Shown here one piece after another: positions 8,830 through 18,682 of a stretch of DNA of 64,000 nt. The position numbers and the translations under genes were made by a program. How positions within the stretch are numbered: position 1 is the first letter of the stretch; every line of letters begins with the position of its first letter. Source of the DNA: an uncultured bacterium (GTDB taxonomy: Bacteria > Bacillota > Clostridia > Oscillospirales > Ruminococcaceae). The notes under the pieces were generated by a model. It ran no database searches and was not told the origin of the DNA. It was given only the letters and a program-made list of their open reading frames with translations. The DNA lies in the NCBI GenBank assembly GCA_934875375.1, contig CAKXHL010000005.1, forward strand, positions 1-64,000, in the 5' to 3' direction.

Positions 8830-8858
8830 ATTATAATAAGTTTTTTCTTTTTTGTCAA
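8830..8858 (-). promoter_or_regulatory. sigma-A promoter for the tyrS T-box transcript
   Basis: A perfect TTGACA (8853-8858), a 17-base spacer and TATAAT (8830-8835) on the minus strand; transcription would start near 8822. Confidence 0.9.
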
Positions 8859-8864
8859 GTTTTT

Positions 8865-10112
8865 TTACAAATCACATAAATAATGATCTTTTATTTTCCT
8901 ATAAACTCGGCAAACAGACCGCCCGGTAAAGAGAATGCGAACAATGGAAGAAACACAGATCATGGCAAAGCCTATCACCGCCGCGATTTCTAACGTATAC
9001 AGGCCTGTCTCCCAGAATAGCTGGTTTTCCCCCATAACACAGTATTCCATGGTGCGGTAAATACCGCTTCCTGGAACCAGAGGGATTAATCCCGCCACCA
9101 AATAAATTGTTACCGGCGTTTTGTGAATTCTGGCGAATATCTCTGCATAAATCGACATGACCGCTGCCGCAACAAAATAACCGAAAATATCCGTTGTAAA
9201 CAAGCGGCAAGTTAAAAGGTATGCCAGCCAGCTGATGGCTCCCCCGATTGCAGAAAACAGCAACTTCTTATTGCGAAGATTAAATACGATGCCGAAAGCT
9301 ACCACACCAGCTGCTGCATACAGGCAGGTTAAAAAGTCGCCGCGCACACTGCTTTTTCCCAGCAGTGATTGAAAGAAAGACAGGGGCATCATTACGCCAA
9401 CGGCAATTCCTGCACCAATGAGTACGGCCTCTGCTATTCGCGTCAATCCTGCAATAAAATCCCCTGCCATAATATCCCGCATAGCATTGGTAAGCATCAG
9501 TCCTGGTACTAGATTCATAATTGCTCCCATCAGGACATGGCTGACCTGATCCAGTATATGAAGCTGAGCGCCAAATCCCGCCATCAAAGCGGACAAAGCC
9601 CCGCAGATTACGGTGACAAAAAAACTATTGGCATTTAGTTTTCCCATCCCATAGGAAACCAGCTTAATCATGATGCCGATTGGGAACGCCCACATGCCGT
9701 CTTTCCAGTTGCCGCCAAAAAACAGGGCGAAAATCAACGCAGCTGCGCCATGCGCACCACAAAGCATCCAAAGCGGGTATTCTATGCCGGTGCGGATCTG
9801 CCGGAGCATTTCTTTGGCAGAAATGTAGTCCGGTTTTTCCCTGCAAAGCTGGCGGGAAAGATTGTTTAACTGGTCTACCTTGTCCAAATCAGTACCTTTG
9901 GAAATAATCCGTCTGGTTCGGCTGTATGTTTCTTCCTGGCGGGTGATCGAAACAATAATGGTAGAAGGAATCGCAAAAACGTCCACGATCTCGATTCCAT
10001 ATGCGAAGCAGATTCGCTTAACCGTTTCTTCTACCCGATAAATTTCACCGCCATAAGAAAGCATGTCAAAACCAATATCCGACACAAGCTGCAGAAGTTT
10101 TTTATCTTCCAT
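8865..10112 (-). CDS. fused ThrE-like threonine/serine exporter family protein
   Basis: About 415 residues. The N-terminal soluble half (1-110) and first membrane block match the YjjP/ThrE (DUF1212) part. The second membrane block from about residue 265 matches the YjjB (DUF3815) part, ending with GLIPLVPGSGIYRTM. Many Firmicutes encode these as two proteins; here they are one, as in corynebacterial ThrE. Substrate is unproven: threonine/serine or a dicarboxylate are both known for the family. The ATG at 10112 has AAGGA about 8 bases upstream and overlaps the recN end by 11 bases. Confidence 0.8.
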   Translation of the reverse strand: MEDKKLLQLVSDIGFDMLSYGGEIYRVEETVKRICFAYGIEIVDVFAIPSTIIVSITRQEETYSRTRRIISKGTDLDKVDQLNNLSRQLCREKPDYISAKEMLRQIRTGIEYPLWMLCGAHGAAALIFALFFGGNWKDGMWAFPIGIMIKLVSYGMGKLNANSFFVTVICGALSALMAGFGAQLHILDQVSHVLMGAIMNLVPGLMLTNAMRDIMAGDFIAGLTRIAEAVLIGAGIAVGVMMPLSFFQSLLGKSSVRGDFLTCLYAAAGVVAFGIVFNLRNKKLLFSAIGGAISWLAYLLTCRLFTTDIFGYFVAAAVMSIYAEIFARIHKTPVTIYLVAGLIPLVPGSGIYRTMEYCVMGENQLFWETGLYTLEIAAVIGFAMICVSSIVRILFTGRSVCRVYRKIKDHYLCDL

Positions 10113-11781
10113 TGTCATTTTCCTTTGCCTGCAAAATCAATTCCCTGGCGCTGGCCAAAACCGTTGGTGTTAAGTTTTCCCCACCCATGATGCGCGCTAA
10201 TTCCTGTACCCGTTCTTCCTGCGGTAACGCATTGACGGTTGTAAAAGTGCGGCCGTCTCGAACTATTTTTGCAATCAGCAGATGGGTATCGGCAAAGGCA
10301 GCAACTTGTGCCAGATGCGTGACACAGATGATTTGTCTGCCTGCGGAAGCCTGCTTCAGCTTTCTCCCAATTTTCTGAGCTGCCCTACCGCTGACACCCG
10401 TATCTACTTCGTCAAAAATCAGTGTTCCGACCCGATCTCCCTCTGCAATTACGTTTTTGAGGCTGAGCATTATCCGGGACAGTTCGCCGCCGGAAGCAAT
10501 TTTTCCAATGGGTTTCGGCGGTTCGCCTGGGTTGGTTGAAATATAAAATTCCATTCGGTCAATTCCCGTTTCGTCCAATTCTACCGTTTCCGCATGAACA
10601 ATAAAACGGACAGAAGGCATATCCAAAAAAGTCAGTTCGGCACAAACTTGATCCTCAAATTGCTTGGCTGCACTTTTCCTTTTCTCACTTAACTGCTTTG
10701 CCAATTTTATCAAACGTGCTTCACTTTGTCCGTGTTCCTTTTCCAATTTGGCCTGCAACTCTTCTGCGTGGATGATAGAATTCAATTCCTGCTGAGCCCG
10801 TTCTTTAAAAGCCAGAATTTCTTCCACCGATCCGCCATATTTTCTTTTCAGGCGAAAAATAAGATCTAAGCGTTCTTCAATGCGATCCAGCTCTGCAGGA
10901 TCCATTTCCGCATCGGATAATGCGTCCCTCAGGTTTTCCCTAACTTCCTCTAATTCATAACGCATGTCCAGAATCCGATCAGATTTTATTTGCGGATAAT
11001 AAACCTCCAGCATCTGAAATTGTTCCTGTGTCTGATCCAGCATGGACAAAATGCCATCGCTTTCTTCTGTTCCCTGCAAAAGATCATGGGCGATATGCAA
11101 CGCTTCTATGATTTTTACACTGTTCTGCATCTTTTTTTTTGCCGATTGCAACTCTTCTTCTTCATCCGGAAAAAGTGCCGCGGAAGAAATTTCATTGATT
11201 TGATAAGAAAGCAGGTCTGTCCGCTGTGCCTTTTCCCTTTCATCAGTCTGAAGCTGGCGTAATTTACGCTGCAGTTCTACATAATAAGCATATTCCACTC
11301 GATATTCTTTTAAAAGCGCCGCTGTTTTTCCGAATTGATCAATATATACCAGATGTTGTTCCGGCAACAAAAGAAACTGATTATCATGCTGTCCATGAAT
11401 GTTGATGAGACTTTGCGCAACTTCTCGTAGAATTGACACGGTAGAGGGCCTCCCGCCAATTTTGCAGGAGGTTTTTCCATCGGCGGAAATTTCCCTAGAG
11501 AGCAAAAGAGAGCCATCCTCCTCCGGCTCAAATCCCATGGAAAGCAACTGCTCTTTGGTCTCATCGCCAATTCCTTCAAACAGAGCAGTAACCAGCGCTT
11601 TGGGTGCGCCTGTTCTGACAAGATCACGAGATGTGCGGTTCCCTAAAACAGCATTAATTGCATCAATGACAATGGATTTACCTGCACCGGTTTCACCGGT
11701 AAATACATTTAACCCCTTTTCAAAAGCGACCTGTACCTTTTCGATTACGGCAATATTTTGAATAAAAAGCTGTGAAAGCAT
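10102..11781 (-). CDS. recN: DNA repair protein RecN
   Basis: An SMC-like ATPase acting early in double-strand break repair. Walker A GETGAGKS is near residue 31. Long central coiled coils follow, and the C-terminal ATPase half carries SGGELSRIMLSLK and LIFDEVDTGVSG. The length of 559 aa is normal. The ATG at 11781 has AGG 8 bases upstream and avoids overlap with argR; a GTG at 11790 would overlap it. argR-recN is a common pairing in Firmicutes. Confidence 0.96.
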   Translation of the reverse strand: MLSQLFIQNIAVIEKVQVAFEKGLNVFTGETGAGKSIVIDAINAVLGNRTSRDLVRTGAPKALVTALFEGIGDETKEQLLSMGFEPEEDGSLLLSREISADGKTSCKIGGRPSTVSILREVAQSLINIHGQHDNQFLLLPEQHLVYIDQFGKTAALLKEYRVEYAYYVELQRKLRQLQTDEREKAQRTDLLSYQINEISSAALFPDEEEELQSAKKKMQNSVKIIEALHIAHDLLQGTEESDGILSMLDQTQEQFQMLEVYYPQIKSDRILDMRYELEEVRENLRDALSDAEMDPAELDRIEERLDLIFRLKRKYGGSVEEILAFKERAQQELNSIIHAEELQAKLEKEHGQSEARLIKLAKQLSEKRKSAAKQFEDQVCAELTFLDMPSVRFIVHAETVELDETGIDRMEFYISTNPGEPPKPIGKIASGGELSRIMLSLKNVIAEGDRVGTLIFDEVDTGVSGRAAQKIGRKLKQASAGRQIICVTHLAQVAAFADTHLLIAKIVRDGRTFTTVNALPQEERVQELARIMGGENLTPTVLASARELILQAKENDNGR

Positions 11782-11786
11782 TAATT

Positions 11787-12245
11787 TCACCTGCCTTGCA
11801 TATGCTTGCTTAATTCCTCTGCCAGCTCTTCCGCTAACTGATCTTCACGCATCATAACAAAGAAAGTATTGTCGCCGGAAAGCGTACCGACAATGCCTTT
11901 TATCTCCATGGCATCCAACATTTCGCAAACAGCATTTGCCATACCGGTGTGGCATTTCACAACAACAAAGTTTTTGCAGTGATCAACACTATAAACCGAC
12001 TTATTAAAAAAGGTATAAAATTGGGAAGACATGTCTGGTCGAGGCTTACTTGCCGAAACGCTGTACTGATATTTGCCATCATTGGCTGCAGTTTTTACCA
12101 GCCGTAATTCTTTAATATCCCGCGAGACGGTAGCCTGTGTGACTTCATATCCGTTTTCACGCAACAGACGAAGAAGTTCTTCTTGTGTATCCACGGCATT
12201 TGATTCGATCAACTCCAAAATTTTCTGATGTCGTTTCGATTTCAT
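11787..12245 (-). CDS. argR: arginine repressor ArgR/AhrC
   Basis: The N-terminal winged helix (ATVSRDIKELRL) binds ARG boxes. The C-terminal oligomerisation and arginine-binding domain has GTLSGDNTFFVM, where most members have GTIAGDDT. It represses arginine synthesis and activates catabolism when arginine is high. No arginine genes are in the window. The start ATG overlaps the nadK stop by four bases (ATGA), so the two are translationally coupled. Confidence 0.95.
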   Translation of the reverse strand: MKSKRHQKILELIESNAVDTQEELLRLLRENGYEVTQATVSRDIKELRLVKTAANDGKYQYSVSASKPRPDMSSQFYTFFNKSVYSVDHCKNFVVVKCHTGMANAVCEMLDAMEIKGIVGTLSGDNTFFVMMREDQLAEELAEELSKHMQGR

Positions 12246-13093
12246 TCATGACTGCCTCCCCACATTAATTTTTGATTTAAAACCTCATAAAATCCTTTTC
12301 CCGCAAAGCGGATTAGTCTGAAAACTTTTTGGGAACGCTGTACTTGTATATCCCTTCCAATTGGAACTTTGATTCCAAGACTTCCATCTGCCGATAAAAT
12401 CAGGTCACTGTCATTGTTTACATGCTTGGCACATAACGTTAATTTCCGTTCCGGTGCGAATAGAATCGTTCTGGAAAAAAGCGAATATGGACAAATGGGG
12501 GATAAACTGATTGATTGAATGGATGGATCCACTACCGGTCCGCCGGCGCTCATAGCATAGGCGGTAGAACCCGTGGGCGTTGCGAGGATAACACCGTCTC
12601 CGCGCAATGAGTAAAGGGGATTGCCATCACAGAGTATATCGATATCAACGATACGAGAATATTCACCGCGGGTCAATACGATATCGTTGACAGCCCAGCA
12701 GTTTTCTGTACCAACCGAGGCCTCAATCAACATTCGATTTTCTATTTGATAATCGCCCGAAGCAATTTTTGCAATTAGCTCCGTTTCTTCCCGTTCAATG
12801 GTGGCAAGAAATCCCACGCGTCCCGCATTAATCCCTAAAACGGGTACGTCATATCGTACAGCATCCTGTGCTATATGAAGAATCGTGCCGTCTCCTCCAA
12901 TGGCAATAATAAAATCACTGTTTTTTAGCCCTTGCTCTTTTGGTTGAAACAGTACGCTGCGGATGGGGAATTCCCGCTGCATTGCTTCTGGCATTACTGC
13001 AGTGATACCGCATTTTTCCATTACACGAGCGACGGCAAATGTGCAAGCTCGCGAGTTGGCCTTCCCCAAATTGGGGATGATATACCCTTGCAT
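12242..13093 (-). CDS. nadK: NAD kinase
   Basis: It phosphorylates NAD to NADP, using ATP or polyphosphate. The hallmark GGDGT motif is at about residues 67-71. The NE/D motif appears as VNDIVLTRG, and the glycine-rich TPTGSTAYAMSAGGP follows. The length (283 aa) is normal. It lies between tlyA and argR in the usual Firmicutes order. Confidence 0.96.
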   Translation of the reverse strand: MQGYIIPNLGKANSRACTFAVARVMEKCGITAVMPEAMQREFPIRSVLFQPKEQGLKNSDFIIAIGGDGTILHIAQDAVRYDVPVLGINAGRVGFLATIEREETELIAKIASGDYQIENRMLIEASVGTENCWAVNDIVLTRGEYSRIVDIDILCDGNPLYSLRGDGVILATPTGSTAYAMSAGGPVVDPSIQSISLSPICPYSLFSRTILFAPERKLTLCAKHVNNDSDLILSADGSLGIKVPIGRDIQVQRSQKVFRLIRFAGKGFYEVLNQKLMWGGSHE

Positions 13094-13104
13094 AATCGTC
13101 CCCC

Positions 13105-13917
13105 CTATTGTTTGTCCAGCTGCATATGAGACGCTTCTACAACAGAACTGATCATTTCCGGATCAATTTCCAGACGAGGAGAAAGTTCTTTTTTCAGATA
13201 AACTAAATATTCTATATTTCCTTCTGGTCCTTTTACTGGTGAAAATGTTAATCCCAGTACAGAAAATCCTGTTTCAACTGCAAAGTCAATTACCTTTACA
13301 ATAGTATCTTGATGAATTTGCGAATCTTTTACCACGCCCTTTTTCCCAACAAAGCCTTTTCCCGCTTCAAACTGTGGTTTAATTAGGCAGATCATTTCAC
13401 CATCATCAGACAGCAAGGGATAAGCCGCCGGGAGAATTAAGGTCAGGGAAATAAATGAGACATCCACACTTGCAAAATTCACAGGATCCGTCACCTGCTC
13501 TTTGGTAACATGGCGGAAATTGGTCCGTTCCAGATTGACTACCCTTTCGTCCGTCCGCAGTTTCCAAGCGAGTTGGCCATAACCAACATCAATGGCATAA
13601 ACTTTTTTGGCACCGTTTTGCAGCATACAATCAGTGAATCCGCCGGTAGATGCACCAATATCCATACAGATAGCATTTTGAACCTGAATCGGGAATGATT
13701 CAAAAGCTTTTTCCAGCTTCAGGCCGCCTCGGGAAACGTAGCGCAGTGTTTCCCCCCGCAGTTCAATTTTATCTTCATCCAAAACCTCGGTTCCAGCTTT
13801 GTCCGCCTTTTGCCCATTCACATAAACGATTCCGGCCATAATAATCGCTTTGGCTTTATCCCGGCCAGAAACCAGGCCCAGCTGAACCAATTTTATGTCT
13901 AAACGTGTTTTCATCAT
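13105..13917 (-). CDS. tlyA: TlyA family rRNA 2'-O-methyltransferase
   Basis: An S4 RNA-binding domain (residues 1-65, RLDIKLVQLGLVSGRDKAKAI is its core) is followed by an FtsJ-type methyltransferase. The latter has the SAM-binding stretch MDIGASTGGFTDC and the K-D-K-E type residues DVGYGQL and KPQFEAGKG. TlyA methylates riboses in 16S and/or 23S rRNA; the older name hemolysin A is misleading. ATG 13917 or the next ATG 13914 could be the start. The gene sits four bases after dxs. Confidence 0.93.
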   Translation of the reverse strand: MMKTRLDIKLVQLGLVSGRDKAKAIIMAGIVYVNGQKADKAGTEVLDEDKIELRGETLRYVSRGGLKLEKAFESFPIQVQNAICMDIGASTGGFTDCMLQNGAKKVYAIDVGYGQLAWKLRTDERVVNLERTNFRHVTKEQVTDPVNFASVDVSFISLTLILPAAYPLLSDDGEMICLIKPQFEAGKGFVGKKGVVKDSQIHQDTIVKVIDFAVETGFSVLGLTFSPVKGPEGNIEYLVYLKKELSPRLEIDPEMISSVVEASHMQLDKQ

Positions 13918-13921
13918 GTCA

Positions 13922-15769
13922 TCACCCTATTGATTCTTCTACCCAAGCGGCGAGCATTTGCGGTGTCCATCCTAATTCTTCGAAAATTTCATCGACAGAC
14001 GCCTGTGCCAAAAATCGATTGGGCACTGCCCGGACAAAAAATTGACCTTGATATCCATTTTGCAAAAGAAGATTTCCAGTCATTTGAGAGATTGACCCTT
14101 GTTCTATTGCTTCTTCTACAAAAAAAATACTTTTCTTTTTTAAAAACATCGGCAGCAATTCTTCACAATAAGGTAGCAGCTGTGTCAATTTTAATACACC
14201 TACGTCGACTCCCTTTTGCCGAAGGAGTTCCGCCGCCTGGCAACAGGAAACCGCAAGCCGACCATAAGAAATCAAAAGAATGTCTACATCCTTTGAAAGC
14301 TGAAATTTTTCATTTCCATGCAGTCCCGCTGGAAAAGCCTTTTCCCGCCCCTTAGGATATCGGACGGCCACCGGTCCGATGCATCGATACATCGCACGAT
14401 CCAGACAGGCCCGAAGCTCTGGATAGGTAGCAGGGGATAAAATAGTAATCCCCGGAATGGAAGAAAGAAAAGAAATGTCAAAGATTCCCTGATGGGTTTC
14501 TCCATCTTCCCCGACGATGCCGGCGCGGTCTACCGCCAGCAAAACATGCTCATTGGCGATTGCCATATCCTGCATCACCTGATCATAGGCGCGCTGCAAA
14601 AACGTAGAGTATACGGCAAAGACCGGATGAAGTCCGCCATGGGCCAGTCCGGCAGAGAAAGTAACTGCGTGAGATTCTGCGATTCCCACATCATAAAATC
14701 GTTCTGGATAACGGGCAGCGAATTCCTCCAGACCAGTTCCGTCCTTCATTGCTGCCGTGATGGCACAGATTTTAGTATCTTTTTCCGCAGCTTCTGCAAT
14801 CCAGCTTCCGAAAACTGCCGAGAAATCCTGCGGCCGATTTTCACAACTGCCCAATTTTGCGTTAAATTGCGGAACACCATGATAGGCATCCGGTTGCTTT
14901 TCCGCAAAACTATATCCTTTTCCTTTTATGGTGTCAACGTGCACCAAAACAGGACCGTCCGACGCTTTTGCACGTTCAAACGCATCACAAAGGCTTTCCA
15001 AATCGTGTCCGTCCACCGGACCAACATATTCAAATCCGAAATCCTCAAATAGATTGCTGTGGTAAAGCATTTCTTTTAAATAGCTTTTTGAATCAGATAG
15101 CAGCTTTGCCATCGGCTTCCCCACCAAGGGAACAGCAGATATCCACTTTCGAATTTTATCCCGCGTTGAGTAATATTCCGGTTTTGAGCGAATTTGCGCC
15201 AGATAGCGTGCAAAGGCTCCAACGTTTTTGGAAATAGACATCTCATTATCGTTTAAAACAATAATAATCCGATCCTTATAATGCCCTGCATTGTTCAGCG
15301 CCTCATAAGCCATTCCTCCGGTAAAAGCACCATCTCCGATCACCGCAATGGTAAAACCTGGTTCCGCTTTTAAACTTTTGGCACGAGCTAATCCCGCTGC
15401 CACCGATATAGAAGTACTGCTATGTCCCGCGATAAACGCATCATAAATGCTTTCTGCAGGCTTTGGAAATCCAGAAAGGCCACCTTTTTGCCGCAGGGTA
15501 TTCATTTTGTTTTTCCTGCCAGTTAAAATTTTATGGGTGTAGGATTGATGTCCTACGTCCCAAACGATCTGATCTTTTGGAGCATCAAAGGTTTTATGCA
15601 AAGCCACCGTCAATTCTACGACGCCTAAATTAGAAGATAGGTGCCCACCCGTTTTGGAAACCGTATGAATCAAAGCACTTCGAATTTCTGCACATAATGC
15701 TTCTAGCTGCCGGAACGACAATTTTTTCAAATCCTGCGGAAGCTTCAATCGATCCAACAAATTATCCAA
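13922..15769 (-). CDS. dxs: 1-deoxy-D-xylulose-5-phosphate synthase
   Basis: First step of the methylerythritol phosphate route: pyruvate plus glyceraldehyde 3-phosphate give DXP, with thiamine diphosphate. The early catalytic His region is GGHLSSNLG, the cofactor motif GDGAFTGGMAYEALNN lies near residue 145, and the transketolase C-terminal half includes DRAGIVGEDGETHQG. The length (615 aa) is normal. With ispA in the same cluster it supplies isoprenoid precursors. Confidence 0.97.
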   Translation of the reverse strand: MDNLLDRLKLPQDLKKLSFRQLEALCAEIRSALIHTVSKTGGHLSSNLGVVELTVALHKTFDAPKDQIVWDVGHQSYTHKILTGRKNKMNTLRQKGGLSGFPKPAESIYDAFIAGHSSTSISVAAGLARAKSLKAEPGFTIAVIGDGAFTGGMAYEALNNAGHYKDRIIIVLNDNEMSISKNVGAFARYLAQIRSKPEYYSTRDKIRKWISAVPLVGKPMAKLLSDSKSYLKEMLYHSNLFEDFGFEYVGPVDGHDLESLCDAFERAKASDGPVLVHVDTIKGKGYSFAEKQPDAYHGVPQFNAKLGSCENRPQDFSAVFGSWIAEAAEKDTKICAITAAMKDGTGLEEFAARYPERFYDVGIAESHAVTFSAGLAHGGLHPVFAVYSTFLQRAYDQVMQDMAIANEHVLLAVDRAGIVGEDGETHQGIFDISFLSSIPGITILSPATYPELRACLDRAMYRCIGPVAVRYPKGREKAFPAGLHGNEKFQLSKDVDILLISYGRLAVSCCQAAELLRQKGVDVGVLKLTQLLPYCEELLPMFLKKKSIFFVEEAIEQGSISQMTGNLLLQNGYQGQFFVRAVPNRFLAQASVDEIFEELGWTPQMLAAWVEESIG

Positions 15770-15804
15770 TTCTCAACAATCCTTTTCCCTCGCTTTTCCA
15801 ATTC

Positions 15805-16293
15805 CTATTGCACTGGAAATATCATTGCGACTAAAATTCCCAGCAGCATACCGCCCAAAACTTCCAGCGGCGTATGGCCCAGATATTCTTTCAACGCCTT
15901 ATCTCCCAGTTCTTCTGCGATTTGATCATCTGCTGGGTTATCCGATTCTTCAGAGACAAGCTGGAATCCGAATACCAACTTGTTGAGTACCTTTGCATGT
16001 TCTCCTGCGGCCCGGCGCACCCCCATAGCATCATACATCACGATACAGGCCAATGCCAGCGCCAAGGCGAACTCCGCTGAGGAAACTCCTGTTTTTCTGG
16101 CCATCGCGATGGTCAGAGAACATACTAAAGCTGTATGGGAGCTAGGCATTCCCCCGGCACCGATCATTCGTTCCATTACAAGCTTTTTTTTCAAAACTAG
16201 CGTCAGCAACGTTTTCGAAAGCTGTGCCAAAAACCAAGCTGTAATGGCTACATTAATATAGTAATTGGCCGTGAGCCCTTTTATCAAGTCCAT
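15805..16293 (-). CDS. divergent PAP2 family membrane protein (DUF212)
   Basis: A 162-residue membrane protein with three to four hydrophobic segments. Motifs of the DUF212/YuiD family are GGMPSSHTAL near residue 48 and YDAMGVRRAAGEHAKVLN. The SSH and H..R elements recall PAP2 phosphatases, so lipid phosphate hydrolysis is plausible, and its position between ispA and dxs fits an undecaprenyl or prenyl phosphate substrate. That substrate is inference. Confidence 0.85.
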   Translation of the reverse strand: MDLIKGLTANYYINVAITAWFLAQLSKTLLTLVLKKKLVMERMIGAGGMPSSHTALVCSLTIAMARKTGVSSAEFALALALACIVMYDAMGVRRAAGEHAKVLNKLVFGFQLVSEESDNPADDQIAEELGDKALKEYLGHTPLEVLGGMLLGILVAMIFPVQ

Positions 16294-16306
16294 TTTTTCA
16301 AATCCT

Positions 16307-17209
16307 TTATTGCAGTCTGTTAAGCAAAGCGTTCGTTAAATTCACCAAAAACCCATCTGCTACACCTAATTTGCTCAATTGGCACAGCGCTTTTTCTGTA
16401 TAACTTTTCGCAATTTCTCGTGATTTTTCCATCCCCAACAAGGTGACAAACGTATTTTTTTGGTTTGCCGCATCACTGCCAACCGGCTTACCCAAAAGGG
16501 ACTGATCACCGGTTACATCCAGTATATCATCAACAATTTGAAAAGCCAACCCTAAAAATCGTGCATAATTCTCCGCAGAAGACACTTCATCTTCACGTCC
16601 TGCTAAAAGGCAGCCGGATACACAGGCAGCTTCCAGTAATGCGCCGGTTTTCAGCCGATACATTTCTTCCAGTGCTTGTTCATCTATTTTTTTTCCTTCA
16701 CTGGCCAAATCAATGACTTGACCACCAATCATCCCCTGATATCCTGCACATTCCGACAGTTTTTTTACCACTGCAAGAACCCGTGAGGCCGGAAGATAAT
16801 CTGCCGACTGAACCGCCGTTTCAAAAGAGCAGGTCAAAAGACCGTCTCCAGCCAGAAGAGCCGTAGCTTCATCAAACTGGACATGACAGGACGGCTTCCC
16901 GCGTCGCATTGCATCGTCGTCCATGCAGGGCAGATCATCGTGAATGAGAGAATAAGCCTGGATCATTTCCACTGCGCAGGCCACTGGCATAGCCTGCTTT
17001 TCAGGAATCCCCCCCAGTTTGGCAAATTCCAAAACGAGGATTGCCCGAATGCGTTTTCCGCCTCCCAACAGGGAGTAGCGCATTGCCTCGATCACTTTTT
17101 CCTGACGGCAGGGTATCTGCAACAGCGACCGGTCCAGTGCATTCTCTATCGTTTCCTTATAAACTTTCCATTGTTCCGGAAAGGTTTTCTTCTGATTCAT
17201 TTGACTCAT
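16307..17209 (-). CDS. ispA: farnesyl/geranyl diphosphate synthase family protein
   Basis: A class I trans-prenyltransferase that condenses isopentenyl diphosphate onto allylic diphosphates. The first aspartate-rich motif is DDLPCMDDD and the second is DDILD, with GGKRIR upstream as the diphosphate site. At 300 aa it matches farnesyl diphosphate synthase. Its start (ATG 17209, or ATG 17200) lies within the 3' end of xseB, so the two genes overlap by about 50 bases, as they do in many Firmicutes. Confidence 0.93.
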   Translation of the reverse strand: MSQMNQKKTFPEQWKVYKETIENALDRSLLQIPCRQEKVIEAMRYSLLGGGKRIRAILVLEFAKLGGIPEKQAMPVACAVEMIQAYSLIHDDLPCMDDDAMRRGKPSCHVQFDEATALLAGDGLLTCSFETAVQSADYLPASRVLAVVKKLSECAGYQGMIGGQVIDLASEGKKIDEQALEEMYRLKTGALLEAACVSGCLLAGREDEVSSAENYARFLGLAFQIVDDILDVTGDQSLLGKPVGSDAANQKNTFVTLLGMEKSREIAKSYTEKALCQLSKLGVADGFLVNLTNALLNRLQ

Positions 17210-17411
17210 TTTTCGCCATAACCTCTTTTACCCGCAATTTTGCCTGCTGCAATTTCTCATTGCAAAAACGAACCAGTGTGGTTCCTTCCTCAAATAATGC
17301 CAAAGATTCATCCAGGGTTCCCTGTCCGCTATCTAATATCTGTAAAATTTGCTCAATCCGGGCCATCGCCTGTTCGAGCGACAACTCTTTTTTTTCTGTA
17401 TTTTTACTCAC
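17157..17411 (-). CDS. xseB: exodeoxyribonuclease VII small subunit
   Basis: An 84-residue helical protein with the family core LEQAMARIEQILQILDSG and SLALFEEGTTLVRFCNEKL. It binds several copies to the XseA large subunit. GTG at 17411 is the start, with GGAGG 8 bases upstream; a longer open frame lies inside xseA. It overlaps the xseA stop by 8 bases. Confidence 0.93.
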   Translation of the reverse strand: MSKNTEKKELSLEQAMARIEQILQILDSGQGTLDESLALFEEGTTLVRFCNEKLQQAKLRVKEVMAKNESNESEENLSGTMESL

Positions 17412-18681
17412 TGCCTTTGCCTCCTTGCAGAATCTGAGCTGGAACCGTTCCGTCTGCCAGCCGGAGTGCGACATGATCCCCCGCCTTGAGCTGATGGGTA
17501 CTGTTGATCATCTTCCCTCGCATTGTGATAACCGAAAAGCCGCGCGACATCACTTTAAAAGGGCTTAAAGAATCCAGAATGCCGGCGGCTTTGCCCAATC
17601 GGGCAGTTTCCCGTTCCAATCGGACAGGAATCAATGTGTTCAACCGGGATATTTGTTCTTCAACACGCGCTTTCACTTGTGCCAGCGCGTAATATGGTGA
17701 ACGCAGCGCCTGATGATTCTGATATCCTTCTATCTTTGCCTGCAAAGCGGATAAACGGCCGTTCAAACTGTCGTTTACCCGTTTTTGCCGTCCAAACTGA
17801 GCTTCTAACAGATGAATTCGGTTTTCTATTTTTTGCACCATCTGTCTTTCATAAGAGAAAAGTTGAAATTCCAACTCCTTTTTGTCCGGAACTGCCAGTT
17901 CTGCAGCCGCCGATGGAGTTGGTGCCCGTAAATCCGCTGTGAAATCACAGATGGTAAAATCAACTTCATGCCCCACAGCCGAAATAATCGGCGTGCGGCA
18001 GCAAAAAATCTCCCGGGCGAGCGCTTCGTCATTAAAACTCCATAAATCTTCCAAAGATCCGCCGCCCCGACCGATAATCAAAAGATCGCACAGGCCCAGT
18101 TCATCCATCTGACGGATGGCAGCTTTCAAGTCAGCTGCGGACTTTTCCCCCTGTACCAGTACTGACCGTACCAGCACCGTCACCAACGGATACCGGCGGC
18201 GCAGAATATTCAACATATCCTGTAAAGCGGCACCGGACTTGGCGGTAATGATTCCGATCACTTGTGGGAAACGAGGAATTGGCTTTTTATGCGCCGGATC
18301 GAACAATCCTTCCGATGAAAGCTTCTTTTTTAACTGCTCAAAAGCAAGACTCAAATCTCCAATTCCGTCTGGCTGCATTTCACGGCAGTATATTTGATAT
18401 ACGCCGTCCCGATCATACACGCCAACCTCTCCTCTGACCAAAACAGTCATCCCGTTTTCCGGAGTAAAATGGATGCGAGACGCAAAATTGCGGAACATTA
18501 CCGCTTTTACTGCAGCGTCTTTATCCTTCAACGTAAAATACAGATGACCAGATGCATATTGTCCTTTGAAATTGGAAATTTCTCCGCGGATAAAAACGTC
18601 TTTCAGCTGCAAATTCTGCTCAAAGAGAGATTTGATATAATGATTAAGCTGTGAAACACTCAACACCGTACTGTTCGGCAT
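17404..18681 (-). CDS. xseA: exodeoxyribonuclease VII large subunit
   Basis: The N-terminal OB-fold (SVSQLNHYIKSLFE..., RGEISNF) is followed by the catalytic domain with IGIITAKSGAALQDM, IGRGGGSLEDLWSFN and SAVGHEVDFTICD, all conserved. Together with XseB it degrades single-stranded DNA to oligonucleotides. The 425-residue length is slightly short but complete. It overlaps xseB and lies one base after the TsaD-like gene. Confidence 0.96.
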   Translation of the reverse strand: MPNSTVLSVSQLNHYIKSLFEQNLQLKDVFIRGEISNFKGQYASGHLYFTLKDKDAAVKAVMFRNFASRIHFTPENGMTVLVRGEVGVYDRDGVYQIYCREMQPDGIGDLSLAFEQLKKKLSSEGLFDPAHKKPIPRFPQVIGIITAKSGAALQDMLNILRRRYPLVTVLVRSVLVQGEKSAADLKAAIRQMDELGLCDLLIIGRGGGSLEDLWSFNDEALAREIFCCRTPIISAVGHEVDFTICDFTADLRAPTPSAAAELAVPDKKELEFQLFSYERQMVQKIENRIHLLEAQFGRQKRVNDSLNGRLSALQAKIEGYQNHQALRSPYYALAQVKARVEEQISRLNTLIPVRLERETARLGKAAGILDSLSPFKVMSRGFSVITMRGKMINSTHQLKAGDHVALRLADGTVPAQILQGGKGSE

Positions 18682-18682
18682 T

